Positions 1 through 7,033 of a stretch of 9,206 nucleotides of DNA are shown piece after piece. How positions within the stretch are numbered: the stretch's first letter is position 1; each line of letters opens with the position of its first letter. The position numbers and the translations under genes were made by a program. This DNA comes from Bacteroidales bacterium (GTDB lineage: Bacteria; Bacteroidota; Bacteroidia; Bacteroidales; UBA932): contig JAILDI010000161.1 of the NCBI GenBank assembly GCA_024689525.1, forward strand, positions 1-9,206, read 5' to 3'. The notes under the pieces are model-generated. The model did no database searches, was not told where the DNA came from, and saw only the letters and a list, made by a program, of their open reading frames with translations.

Positions 1-3
1 ATG

Positions 4-555
4 TCAGAGTAATCCCAGTTGCGACAGGAAGTGGAGGAAGATGGAGGGGCGGCAGGCGAGGGGGAAGAGGAGGCCGTAGACGGCGCCCCAGAAGTGGGCG
101 GTGTGGCCGATGTTGTCAGCGTTGCGCCGGGCCATGTACCAGCAGTATAGCAGGTAGAGTGGCGCGAAGATGTAGCCCGGGATGGGGATGGGAATCATGA
201 AGATGTAGATTCCCATCTTGGGTTCAAACAGGATCGACGCAAAGAGGATGGCCGATACGGCGCCGGAAGCGCCGACTGCGTTGTAGCCAGCCTGATCGCG
301 ATATTTAATCAGGTCGCCGATGGTCGATACGGCAATGGCGCTGATATACAGCAATGTATACAGCGCCATTCCGCCATCGTCCCCGAATTCCGCCGCGAAA
401 TATTTCTCAACCACTGGCCCGAAGAACAGCAGCGTGAGCATATTGAAGATCAGATGCCCCCATCCGCCGTGCACCAGCCCGTAGCTGAGCATGCGGTACC
501 ACTGCTTCCTATGCCACACCTGATATGCGTTGAACATCAGCGAACTGCTGCTCAA
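4..555 (-). CDS. Rhomboid family intramembrane serine protease (5' end uncertain)
   Basis: Polytopic membrane protease expected to cleave membrane-spanning substrates within the bilayer. Numbered from a TTG codon at 555, the catalytic serine lies in GASG (Ser97), the catalytic histidine is His154 in HxxGxxxG near the C-terminus, and an HxxxN motif (His34, Asn38) in the second helix supplies the usual oxyanion residues. An early WHRKQWYRM stretch matches the segment after helix 1 in Bacteroidota rhomboids. The TTG start gives 183 residues but omits helix 1. The same frame stays open upstream to a stop at 631-633, and codons 556-624 encode a very hydrophobic stretch (IFIILITAVVSIL) that is the expected helix 1 and would give about 206 residues, but without a usual start codon. 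It is the last gene of the yqeY unit and overlaps or abuts the gene before it. Natural substrates are unknown. The family call is firm; the start is not. Confidence 0.88.
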   Translation of the reverse strand: MSSSSLMFNAYQVWHRKQWYRMLSYGLVHGGWGHLIFNMLTLLFFGPVVEKYFAAEFGDDGGMALYTLLYISAIAVSTIGDLIKYRDQAGYNAVGASGAVSAILFASILFEPKMGIYIFMIPIPIPGYIFAPLYLLYCWYMARRNADNIGHTAHFWGAVYGLLFPLACRPSIFLHFLSQLGLL

Positions 556-614
556 CTTCCCCGTGAAGCACAGGATGCTTACGACGGCGGTAATCAGTAT
601 GATGAATATCGAGA

Positions 615-1217
615 CTATTCCAATGCCATATTAAAGCCCACGCTAAAGGTGGGGAAGAGCACCAGGGGATCCGCGCTGTAACTTATATAAGGTACGAAGG
701 TGGCGGGTAGGCCGATGCCCAGAAACAGGTCGAAGGACGGGTTGAGGTAGTACTCCAGCATAGCGCTGCCCTTGACTGCCATATACGTCTTGTCCACGCC
801 CTCGAGCGCGTACTCGGTTGTGCTGGCTTTCGACACTTCCTTCAGAGTCAGGAATGAAACGCCGCCCTGCAGGCCCAGGGCCAGTTTGAATTGATCCGAG
901 AACATAATGCGCCAGCCCGGGCCGATGAGGATATCGGTGAAGGCGGCGTCGCCCTGGGCAACGTTGGTGTACTGGATGCCGTTTTCGTCGTAGGGGTGCG
1001 TGCGGGTGTCAAGCTCCGCCAGCACGAAGAGCCCTTTGTGGATATTGGGTCGATACTCGAGGCTGGCGCGCATATAGAACGCGCCGCCGATACCGTCCCG
1101 GGCCGATAATGACACTCCGGCATCGACCGGAAGGAACATATGGCTCAGGAAAGAATCCTGTGCAGCCGCACACAGGGAAATGAGTGCGGCCACACAGGCG
1201 ATGACTATCTTTTTCAT
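615..1217 (-). CDS. Small secreted protein, probable outer-membrane beta-barrel
   Basis: A 200-residue protein of unknown specific function. Residues 1-19 form a clear Sec signal peptide (MKKI, a hydrophobic core, then AAA followed by Gln20, the usual signal peptidase I context in Bacteroidota). The mature part alternates short aromatic/hydrophobic strands with polar turns (GGAFYMRASLEY, FTDILIGPGWRIMF, FKLALGLQGGVSFL, MLEYYLNPSFDLFLGIGL, FPTFSVGFNMAL), as in small eight-strand-like outer-membrane barrels. I infer an outer-membrane location. It starts 7 bases after the yqeY stop, so the two are probably co-transcribed. Its last codons overlap the open frame of the rhomboid gene. A role as a structural barrel, small-ligand pore or surface protein cannot be decided from sequence. 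The ATG at 1217 is preferred because it gives the full signal peptide. Confidence 0.75.
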   Translation of the reverse strand: MKKIVIACVAALISLCAAAQDSFLSHMFLPVDAGVSLSARDGIGGAFYMRASLEYRPNIHKGLFVLAELDTRTHPYDENGIQYTNVAQGDAAFTDILIGPGWRIMFSDQFKLALGLQGGVSFLTLKEVSKASTTEYALEGVDKTYMAVKGSAMLEYYLNPSFDLFLGIGLPATFVPYISYSADPLVLFPTFSVGFNMALE

Positions 1218-1224
1218 ATGGCGC

Positions 1225-1674
1225 TTAGCTAAGGAGTTGTTTCACGATGCCGGAGATGGTCCTGCCGTCCGACAGGCCTGCGAGGGCCTTGTTGGCGGCG
1301 CCCATCACCTTGCCCATATCCTTGATGGATGTGGCGCCGGTCTGGGCGATGATTTCCCGGATCTTCACCTCCACTTCCTCTGGTGAAAGCTGCTTGGGGA
1401 GGAACTTCTCCATAACGGCGGCTTCCGCCAGCTCGTTATCGGCCAGTTCCTGACGCCCTGCGGCCACGAACTGCTCCGCGGCCTCCTTGCGCTGCTTAAC
1501 CAGCTTCTGGATCATCTTGAGGATGTCTCCGTCGGTTACCTCCTTGCTGCCGCCTTCCGCGGTCTTGAACAGGAGGATTTCACCCTTGATGGCGCGGGTT
1601 GCATTCATCGCCACCGTATCCTTGGCCTTCATGGCCTCCTTTATGGATTCCTGGATTTGCTGTTCTAATGCCAT
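1225..1674 (-). CDS. GatB/YqeY domain-containing protein
   Basis: A 149-residue soluble cytoplasmic protein matching the YqeY family, which shares its fold with the C-terminal tRNA-interacting part of the GatB amidotransferase subunit. Visible family features are an N-terminal helix rich in Lys/Ala (QIQESIKEAMKAKDT), an R-x-I-K-G-E-I motif near residue 27, a central coiled helix with QRKEAAEQF (61-69), then EKFLPKQLS (89-97) and the conserved GxxxxKDMGKVMG segment (113-125). Length is typical. I start it at the ATG at 1674 (MALEQQ), because the eight additional codons upstream would include promoter sequence (-7 box at 1696-1703). It is the first gene of a probable unit with the outer-membrane protein and rhomboid genes. 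Its exact role is unsettled: tRNA binding or an amidotransferase-related function is proposed from the fold, not proven. Confidence 0.9.
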   Translation of the reverse strand: MALEQQIQESIKEAMKAKDTVAMNATRAIKGEILLFKTAEGGSKEVTDGDILKMIQKLVKQRKEAAEQFVAAGRQELADNELAEAAVMEKFLPKQLSPEEVEVKIREIIAQTGATSIKDMGKVMGAANKALAGLSDGRTISGIVKQLLS

Positions 1675-1695
1675 AGTCTTAAGTTTTAGCAGATG

Positions 1696-1703
1696 CAAAT
1701 ATA
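1696..1703 (-). promoter_or_regulatory. Putative Bacteroidota -7 promoter box for the yqeY unit
   Basis: The minus strand reads TATATTTG, a full match to the Bacteroidota sigma-ABfr -7 consensus TAnnTTTG, 21 bases upstream of the yqeY ATG in a gap of only 39 bases. No good TTG -33 element sits 19-21 bases further up; a run of eight T lies between. The box falls immediately after the stop codon of the aldo-keto reductase gene, so readthrough from that gene could also feed this unit. Confidence 0.5.
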
Positions 1704-1713
1704 CAAAAAAAAC

Positions 1714-2550
1714 CTAGAAAGTAGCAGTGTCCGGATGCGAGCCGAAACGGGATTCAGGCATTTCTGTAATTGCCGACATCTCATCGGCCGACAGTTCAAA
1801 GTCGAACAGTTGCAGATTCTCCCGGATGCGCTCAGCGTGCACCGACTTCACCAGGGGCAGAATGCCGTTCTGGATAACCCAGCGCAGCAGAACCTGGGCC
1901 GATGACTTCCCGTGCTTGGTGGCAATACCCGCCAGCAGGGGAGAGTCCAGCAGATGGCCGCGGCCCAGCGGGCTCCACGCCTCCACAAGGATGCCGTTCT
2001 GGCGGCAAAGCTCCACCGTGGGTTCCTGAAGCAGCCCCGGATGATACTCAATCTGGTCCACTGCCGGGGCGATGTTGGCGGCCGCCAGCACCGGCTTCAT
2101 ATGCTCCGGGTAGAAGTTGCTGAGGCCAATGGTGCGCACCATCTTCTCATCGACCAGTCTTTCCATCGCCCGCCAGGTATCGACATTTATAGCGTCGGCC
2201 CTGTCCCCGAACTGGAGCCGGTTGGCCGGCCAGTGGATGAGGTACAGGTCCAGATAGTCCATACCAAGGTCCCGGAGCGTCTTTTCGCAGGCTTTGAGCG
2301 TTTTGTCGTAGCCCCGCTCCGAATTCCACACCTTGCTGGTGATGAACAGCTCCCCGCGTGCCTTTCCGCTTTGCCTCACGCCTTCTCCCACCGACACCTC
2401 ATTGCCATAAACCGCCGCAGTGTCGATATGAGTATATCCAGTGCCGATGGCCTCGCACACACTCTGCACGCACACCTCCCCGGCCGGCGTCTTGAACGTG
2501 CCGAAACCCGGAGACGGGATAGTGTAACCGTTTGATAATAGCAGTTCCAT
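1714..2550 (-). CDS. Aldo-keto reductase, 2,5-diketo-D-gluconate reductase-like
   Basis: A 278-residue cytoplasmic NADPH-type oxidoreductase that reduces aldehydes or ketones (for example methylglyoxal or keto-sugars) to alcohols. The catalytic tetrad is complete: Asp43 and Tyr48 (HIDTAAVYGNE), Lys73 (FITSKVW) and His106 (LYLIHWP). Other barrel landmarks are IGLSNF (141-146), the QIEYHP strand (166-171) and the cofactor-binding block near the end, with K-S and R-I-R-E-N (235-245). Length fits bacterial DkgA/DkgB and AKR5-type enzymes. I start it at ATG 2550 (MELLLSNGYTIP), where homology begins; a longer reading from 2598 would pass through the -7 promoter box and start inside the -33 element. 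It stands alone with its own promoter. The substrate cannot be read from the sequence. Confidence 0.93.
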   Translation of the reverse strand: MELLLSNGYTIPSPGFGTFKTPAGEVCVQSVCEAIGTGYTHIDTAAVYGNEVSVGEGVRQSGKARGELFITSKVWNSERGYDKTLKACEKTLRDLGMDYLDLYLIHWPANRLQFGDRADAINVDTWRAMERLVDEKMVRTIGLSNFYPEHMKPVLAAANIAPAVDQIEYHPGLLQEPTVELCRQNGILVEAWSPLGRGHLLDSPLLAGIATKHGKSSAQVLLRWVIQNGILPLVKSVHAERIRENLQLFDFELSADEMSAITEMPESRFGSHPDTATF

Positions 2551-2567
2551 TACTTTTGTATTTTTCT

Positions 2568-2598
2568 CAAAGATAATGCATATTCTGCTCATTAACAA
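2568..2598 (-). promoter_or_regulatory. Bacteroidota promoter for the aldo-keto reductase
   Basis: The minus strand carries a TTG (2598-2596), a 20-base spacer, and TATCTTTG (2575-2568), matching the TTTG-N19-21-TAnnTTTG consensus of Bacteroidota primary-sigma promoters. The -7 box ends 17 bases before the ATG at 2550, leaving a very short A-rich leader (GAGAAAAATACAAAAGTA) with no Shine-Dalgarno. This fixes the gene start at 2550 rather than 2598. Confidence 0.65.
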
Positions 2599-2640
2599 GC
2601 GTGGCGGCTAAGTGCCTGATCCATCGGCAGATATAAAAAG

Positions 2641-2668
2641 TTCCCCTGGTGAAAACGCACCAGGGGAG
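2641..2668 (-). terminator. Intrinsic terminator of the hyp unit
   Basis: A perfect 9-bp GC-rich inverted repeat (2643-2651 with 2658-2666), extended by one T-A pair, encloses a 6-base loop. On the minus strand the stem is followed by AACTTTTTATAT, so it works as a Rho-independent terminator for transcription coming from the membrane-protein gene. On the plus strand no T-tract follows. It separates the hyp unit from the aldo-keto reductase promoter. Confidence 0.85.
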
Positions 2669-2684
2669 CGGTAAGTAATGCGTT

Positions 2685-2706
2685 GGCAGCCAATGAATTG
2701 GCCGCC
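2685..2706 (-). repeat. Inverted repeat just after the membrane-protein gene
   Basis: Ten-base arms (2685-2694 and 2697-2706) pair with a single A/C mismatch around a 2-base centre. It lies 13 bases past the stop codon at 2720 and about 16 bases before the terminator stem on the transcript. It has no T-tract of its own. It may be a 3'-end stabilising hairpin or a protein-binding site; its function is unproven. Confidence 0.45.
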
Positions 2707-2719
2707 ACGGGGTCGATGA

Positions 2720-3832
2720 TTAGCTCACATCGGCACGGGCCATGGAGTCTTTGTAGTACTTCTGGAATACGAAGACATCCGACTTGTACGGGTTGATGTG
2801 GCGTTTGCGGGAGATAGCGATAATCCAGCAGAGAGCGGCGATGTTGGTCACGAGGGCCAGGGCGCTGATGAAGATCATCATCGAAGGATTGGCCGCTACG
2901 AGTGAAGGATCGACGGTGGTGCCAACAATCTCGGGAGTTACCGTGGTTGCGGTGATGCCTGCAGTTGCGTAAAGCTGGCTGACGGTTTCAGCACCCTGAG
3001 GATAGAGGACGGGGAGAGTAGCCCATTTGAACCACTGCTGACCGTTCATGAAGGTTTCCTGGAACAGAGGCCATACCTGGGCGAACATGCACCATATGGC
3101 AAGGGTGTTTGCGCGGTTCTGGATCCAGCCGCCGCGGTTCCACAGGAGGGCTGCCACGGTGGGGGCGAGAAGCAGAGCAACGCCGCAGTACCAGCTGTGG
3201 GTAGGCAGGCAGTTGTAGGTGTAGGCGAAGTTCCAGATGTCGTAGATGACAATGTAGACCCAGGTCATATCGGCCCAGATCATATCCTTCTTGTCCTTGG
3301 AGGGATAGACATTCCACCAGGCGGTCATACAGAAGATGTTGATGATACCGGCCACGCCGTTCATCACATTGTGCCAGCCGCCGTACTGCCATACGCCTTC
3401 AGAGGTGAGCCACCACTTGTTCCAGCCCATTGCGGCGCTCTCGAAGTCCGATACGCAGGCGATGAGGATGTTGATTGCCACGATGATGAACGGGAAAGGT
3501 TTGAACCAGTGCTTTGCGCCGATACCCCATTTGTACTTGATCATCATAAAGCCGATACACCCGGCCGTGGCGGCATATAGCTTGGCATAGTGGAACCATC
3601 CCGCCATATAAACATGGGTCTGGTTCTCCAGCGCCCACTGCTTGCCCGTCCTTGCGCCGATCCAGATGGCGACGAAGTATGCGGTTAGGGCCAGGGGAAC
3701 GGCCAGGAATGTGACGATACCGCCGAACTTGGTGCGGCGTGCGAACTCATTGAGGAGGATGAGGCCCAGAAGGACCGCAAGCATCATTCCCCACTGAGGG
3801 AGGGCGTTAGCCCCATAAACTTGAAAGAACAT
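2720..3832 (-). CDS. Trp-rich polytopic membrane protein, DUF5692-like, function unknown
   Basis: A 370-residue integral membrane protein with about nine predicted helices: roughly 14-30, 37-58, 83-99, 111-128, 155-173, 190-208, 213-231, 241-260 and 316-341. It has 24 tryptophans (6.5 percent), many in loops and helix ends, and clusters such as GWNKWW (136-141), AWWNVYPS and YDIWNFAYTYNCLPTHSWYCG (197 onward). Charged or polar residues inside membrane segments (Asp129, Glu131, Asp198, Asn201, His212) may form a site. The overall pattern recalls DUF5692, a family known from gut bacteria; that name is from memory, not a search. A less hydrophobic Thr-rich stretch (281-312) before the last helix is probably extracytoplasmic. 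It starts 19 bases after hypA and is followed by the terminator, so it is the last gene of the hyp unit. It could be a transporter, a quinone- or electron-linked protein, or a sensor. No transport or catalytic motif is recognisable. Confidence 0.8.
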   Translation of the reverse strand: MFFQVYGANALPQWGMMLAVLLGLILLNEFARRTKFGGIVTFLAVPLALTAYFVAIWIGARTGKQWALENQTHVYMAGWFHYAKLYAATAGCIGFMMIKYKWGIGAKHWFKPFPFIIVAINILIACVSDFESAAMGWNKWWLTSEGVWQYGGWHNVMNGVAGIINIFCMTAWWNVYPSKDKKDMIWADMTWVYIVIYDIWNFAYTYNCLPTHSWYCGVALLLAPTVAALLWNRGGWIQNRANTLAIWCMFAQVWPLFQETFMNGQQWFKWATLPVLYPQGAETVSQLYATAGITATTVTPEIVGTTVDPSLVAANPSMMIFISALALVTNIAALCWIIAISRKRHINPYKSDVFVFQKYYKDSMARADVS

Positions 3833-3851
3833 AATTAAATTTGGTTAAGGT

Positions 3852-4205
3852 TTATTGTGTTTCGTTAACTATTATTTCCTTGATTTCCACTTCATTGCCC
3901 CGAATCAGAATAGTGTCCTCGCTGCCGCAGTACGGGCACTTCTTCCCGTACTCCACAGTAGGATACTCTTTATTGCATCCGTTGCAAAGCGTAACGGCCG
4001 GCAGTATATTGCAGCGCAACTCGCATCCCCGCAACACATCCTCCTTGTCGGCAGCCCATCTCCAGCAATCCGTCAAATACTCCGGCACCACTGTAGACAC
4101 CTCGCCGATATTCATAACCACCGCGTCCACATGCCCCACGCCATTCTCCTCCGCCACCTTTTTAACGTCGCGAATAATATAAAAGACTATCCCTAATTCG
4201 TGCAT
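3852..4205 (-). CDS. hypA: Hydrogenase/urease nickel incorporation protein HypA
   Basis: A 117-residue metallochaperone that carries nickel and, with HypB, inserts it into Ni enzymes, classically the large subunit of [NiFe]-hydrogenase. It begins MHELGI; the N-terminus with His2 and Glu3 is the HypA nickel site. The zinc site is intact as two CxxC pairs, Cys74/Cys77 and Cys90/Cys93. The C-terminal GNEVEIKEI strand is also family-typical, and length is normal. The ATG overlaps the stop of the preceding oxidoreductase by one base (TAATG at 4203-4207), implying translational coupling. The hydrogenase, urease and hypCDEF genes that would be the usual clients and partners are absent from the window, so the client here is unknown. 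It could serve a distant hydrogenase or a product of this unit. Confidence 0.95.
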   Translation of the reverse strand: MHELGIVFYIIRDVKKVAEENGVGHVDAVVMNIGEVSTVVPEYLTDCWRWAADKEDVLRGCELRCNILPAVTLCNGCNKEYPTVEYGKKCPYCGSEDTILIRGNEVEIKEIIVNETQ

Positions 4206-7030
4206 TATTTTTTCTTGAAAAGAATTTTACCGGTGCGTTTAAGCATATACGGGAGGATGCCGTCAAACTTGTCTTCGGAGGTGCGGAGGACACTGGCTTC
4301 CGGATGCTCGCGGTGCAGGTGGATGGCGTCGAAGGCGCATTTGGTGGTGCATATGCCGCAGCCGATGCAGCGGTTTTCGTCCACAACGGAGGCGCCGCAG
4401 CTCAGGCACCTTGCCGTCTCCTTGCGCACCTGCTCCTCCGTGAGCGTACGGGTGTACTCCTGGAACGGGAGCTTGCCCTCGTCCACGCCCGGCTCCTGGC
4501 GGGAGCCGTTGTCGTAGCTGTCCAGCACGATATCCGCCTTGTCCAGCTCGATGAAATCCCGCCTGTTGCGCCCGATCGTCATATGGCCGTTCTGCACGAA
4601 GCGGTGCAGGCTTTCTGCCGCCTCCTTGCCCGCCGCAATGGCGTCGATGGCGAACTTGGGCCCTGTGAACACATCGCCACCCACGAAGATATCCGGCTCC
4701 GCCGTCTGGTATGTGAGCTTATCGGCCACGGGATAAACGCCGCGGAAGAATTCCACCTTGGTGCCCGCGAGAAGATCCTTGAGCACTACAGTCTGGCCGA
4801 TGGCGAAAATCACCATATCGGCCTCCAGAGTGATGAGCTCGTTCTCGTCGTATTCCGGAGCGAACTTGTGCTCCGCGTTGAACACCGACGTGCACTTCTT
4901 GAAGACGATGCCCTCCACCGCCTTGGCGCCCAGAACTTCCTTCGGGCCCCAGCCGGGATGCAGGACAACTCCGTCTTCACGTGCCTCGCGGCGCTCCTCA
5001 AGCGATGCGGGCATTATATCCTCTGTCTCAAGCGACAGCATGTGCACCTCGGAGGCTCCGCTGCGCTTTGCCACACGTGCCGCGTCGATGGCCACGTTGC
5101 CGCCGCCCACAACCACAACCTTGCCCTTCACCTTCACCTTGCCGCAGTTGGCATCGTGCAGGAAGTCGATGGCCGTGGTCGTGCCCTTGAGCGTTTCCCC
5201 GGGAATGCCGGGCAGGCGTCCGCCCTGGCAGCCGATTGCAACATAGAAGCCCTTGTAGCCTTCCTCGCGCAAGCCTGCGATAGTCACGTCCTTGCCAACC
5301 TCCAGGCCGCACCTGATGTCCACGCCGATCTCACGCATTATGTCGATTTCCGCCTTGAGCACGTCTTTGCCCAACTTATATGAAGGAATGCCATAGCGGA
5401 GCATCCCGCCGGGCTCCTCGTTGCGCTCGAAAACAGTAGGCTTGTAACCCATCGTCGCAAGATAGTATGCGCAACTGAGGCCTGCAGGGCCGCCGCCGAT
5501 GATGGCGATCTTCTCCTCCCAGTGATCCTGCACATTGGAGCAGATGTTCACCTCCGGGATGAAACGCGTTTCCGCCTTCAGGTCCTGCTCTGCGATGAAT
5601 TTCTTAACTGCGTCGATGGCAATTGGCTGGTCCACCGTGCCCCTGGTGCAGGCATCCTCGCAGCGGCGGTTGCACACGCGTCCGCAAACCGCGGGGAAGG
5701 GATTCTCCCTCTTGATGAGTTCCAGCGCCTCCGTGTATTTGCCCTCCGCCGCTTTCTTCAGGTAGCCCTGAACGGCGATGTGGGCGGGGCAGGCCGTCTT
5801 GCAGGGAGCGGTGCCGGTGGGATAGCAGTTGATGCGGTTCTTGTCCCTGTAGTCCTCGTCCCATTTGTGCGGGCCCCATTTGGCGGCATCCGGAAGTTCC
5901 TGCTTGGGATATCTCTGCGGGCCGTTTTTGGTGCACAGTTTCTGGCCCAGCTTTACGGCTCCGGCGGGGCAGTACTCCACGCAGCGGCCGCAGGCGACGC
6001 AGTTCTTCGGATCCACCTTGGCCACGAAGGAACTGCGGGACAGATTGGGCGTATTGAACAGCTGAGAGGTGCGCAGGGCGTTGCAGATCTTAACATTGCA
6101 GTTGCATATTGCGAAGATCTTGCCCTCTCCGTCTATGTTCGTAATCTGATGAACGAAGCCGTGGTCTTCCGCCTTCTTGAGGATGGCCATCGCTTCGTCG
6201 TATGTGATGTCGTGACCGCGGCCGGTTTCACGCAGGTAATCGGCCATGTCGCCCACGCCGATGCACCAGTCACGGTAGTCGTCGGCACAACCCTCGTCCA
6301 GTTTCTTGCGTCCATATCTGCATGAGCAGATTCCTACGCCGAGATGGCCCTCATAGCGCTTTAGCCAGTACGAGATGTGCTCGATGTCCACGGTCTGGTT
6401 CTCCATCGAGATGGCCTTTTCTACCGGGATTACATGCATGCCGATACCGGAACCGCCCATGGGAATCATCGGCGTTATTTTCTCCAGAGGGAGGAATGTC
6501 ATGCGCTCGAAGAACATCGCCAGCTCCGGGTGCTTGTCCATCAAGTCGGTGTTCATGTTTGTATATTCGGCGCTGCCGGGGACGAACATCGGCACCCAGT
6601 AAATTCTGTCCTCTCTGTTGTATGTGGTTCCGGGTACGGGGCCCTCCTTGGTGTATTTGTCGCCAAAGTCGTACTCCAGCATACCGAAGTAGGACAGTTT
6701 GTCCAGAAGCTCGTCCAGCGACTTGTCGTCCGGGGTGTAGTGCTTCTTGGCGTTCATCTCGTGGAGCAGGGCGTACGGGTGATGCTTGCGCACCTTGAAC
6801 GGGCTGCCGGGAAGCATATCCAGCAGCAGGTCCAGCGCGGCCTCACGGGTGACGGCGTCCATTTCATCCTCGAAGATACAGGCCAGGCCCCAGTACTCCG
6901 GGGCGTCGGTGGTCATCTTGATCTTGCCCGGAATACGGTCCGTGACGTGACGGACGAATTTGATGAGCTTGGGATTGGGGTTCTTGTCGCCCATATGCTT
7001 GGGGACAAACTTTTTCGACATCTCAGGCAT
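4205..7030 (-). CDS. Multi-domain FAD/NAD(P)H and [4Fe-4S] oxidoreductase, NfnB/GltD-like core
   Basis: A 941-residue soluble flavoprotein with many iron-sulfur cysteines. (a) Residues 1-330 are a module I cannot name, with a C-x-C and Cys248/Cys256 (235-256) and a CxCxxxxC (309-316). (b) 344-354 is a ferredoxin motif, CxxCxxCxxxC. (c) 402-480 is the GltD/dihydropyrimidine-dehydrogenase Fe-S domain (Cys410, 414, 449, 453, 457, 461). (d) About 506-810 is the two-dinucleotide fold: FAD GGGPAG (512-517), EEPGG (538-542), NAD(P) GGGNVA (642-647) and FAD-closing GGD (784-786). (e) 875-898 is a C-terminal ferredoxin, CxxC then CxxCxxCxxxC. It should pass electrons between NAD(P)H, FAD and a low-potential partner; the partner is unknown and no NfnA-like subunit is nearby. 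It starts 3 bases after hypB and overlaps hypA. Met1 (7030) and Met4 (7021) are both possible starts. Confidence 0.88.
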   Translation of the reverse strand: MPEMSKKFVPKHMGDKNPNPKLIKFVRHVTDRIPGKIKMTTDAPEYWGLACIFEDEMDAVTREAALDLLLDMLPGSPFKVRKHHPYALLHEMNAKKHYTPDDKSLDELLDKLSYFGMLEYDFGDKYTKEGPVPGTTYNREDRIYWVPMFVPGSAEYTNMNTDLMDKHPELAMFFERMTFLPLEKITPMIPMGGSGIGMHVIPVEKAISMENQTVDIEHISYWLKRYEGHLGVGICSCRYGRKKLDEGCADDYRDWCIGVGDMADYLRETGRGHDITYDEAMAILKKAEDHGFVHQITNIDGEGKIFAICNCNVKICNALRTSQLFNTPNLSRSSFVAKVDPKNCVACGRCVEYCPAGAVKLGQKLCTKNGPQRYPKQELPDAAKWGPHKWDEDYRDKNRINCYPTGTAPCKTACPAHIAVQGYLKKAAEGKYTEALELIKRENPFPAVCGRVCNRRCEDACTRGTVDQPIAIDAVKKFIAEQDLKAETRFIPEVNICSNVQDHWEEKIAIIGGGPAGLSCAYYLATMGYKPTVFERNEEPGGMLRYGIPSYKLGKDVLKAEIDIMREIGVDIRCGLEVGKDVTIAGLREEGYKGFYVAIGCQGGRLPGIPGETLKGTTTAIDFLHDANCGKVKVKGKVVVVGGGNVAIDAARVAKRSGASEVHMLSLETEDIMPASLEERREAREDGVVLHPGWGPKEVLGAKAVEGIVFKKCTSVFNAEHKFAPEYDENELITLEADMVIFAIGQTVVLKDLLAGTKVEFFRGVYPVADKLTYQTAEPDIFVGGDVFTGPKFAIDAIAAGKEAAESLHRFVQNGHMTIGRNRRDFIELDKADIVLDSYDNGSRQEPGVDEGKLPFQEYTRTLTEEQVRKETARCLSCGASVVDENRCIGCGICTTKCAFDAIHLHREHPEASVLRTSEDKFDGILPYMLKRTGKILFKKK

Positions 7031-7033
7031 AAG

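Noticed and set aside
1912..2535. Plus-strand open frame of 207 codons opposite the aldo-keto reductase
   Set aside because: It mirrors a gene with a complete catalytic tetrad, has no motif of its own, and has no promoter.
2599..2719. Possible small RNA or mobile-element end between the reductase and membrane-protein genes
   Set aside because: The inverted repeats are explained by a terminator plus one additional hairpin. There is no transposase, target duplication or promoter to support anything else.
4304..5383. Long plus-strand open frame of 359 codons opposite the oxidoreductase
   Set aside because: It lies wholly antisense to a gene with intact cofactor motifs. Its product is His/Val/Ala-rich with no recognisable domain, as expected for the reverse frame of a GC-rich gene.
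5522..6325. Plus-strand open frame of 267 codons
   Set aside because: It is antisense to the ferredoxin and GltD-like segments of the oxidoreductase, whose Cys motifs are plainly the coding signal.
4205..7030. Calling the oxidoreductase a glutamate synthase small subunit or NfnB
   Set aside because: Only the central core matches. The long N-terminal Cys-rich module, the C-terminal ferredoxin and the absence of GltB or NfnA neighbours make those names misleading.
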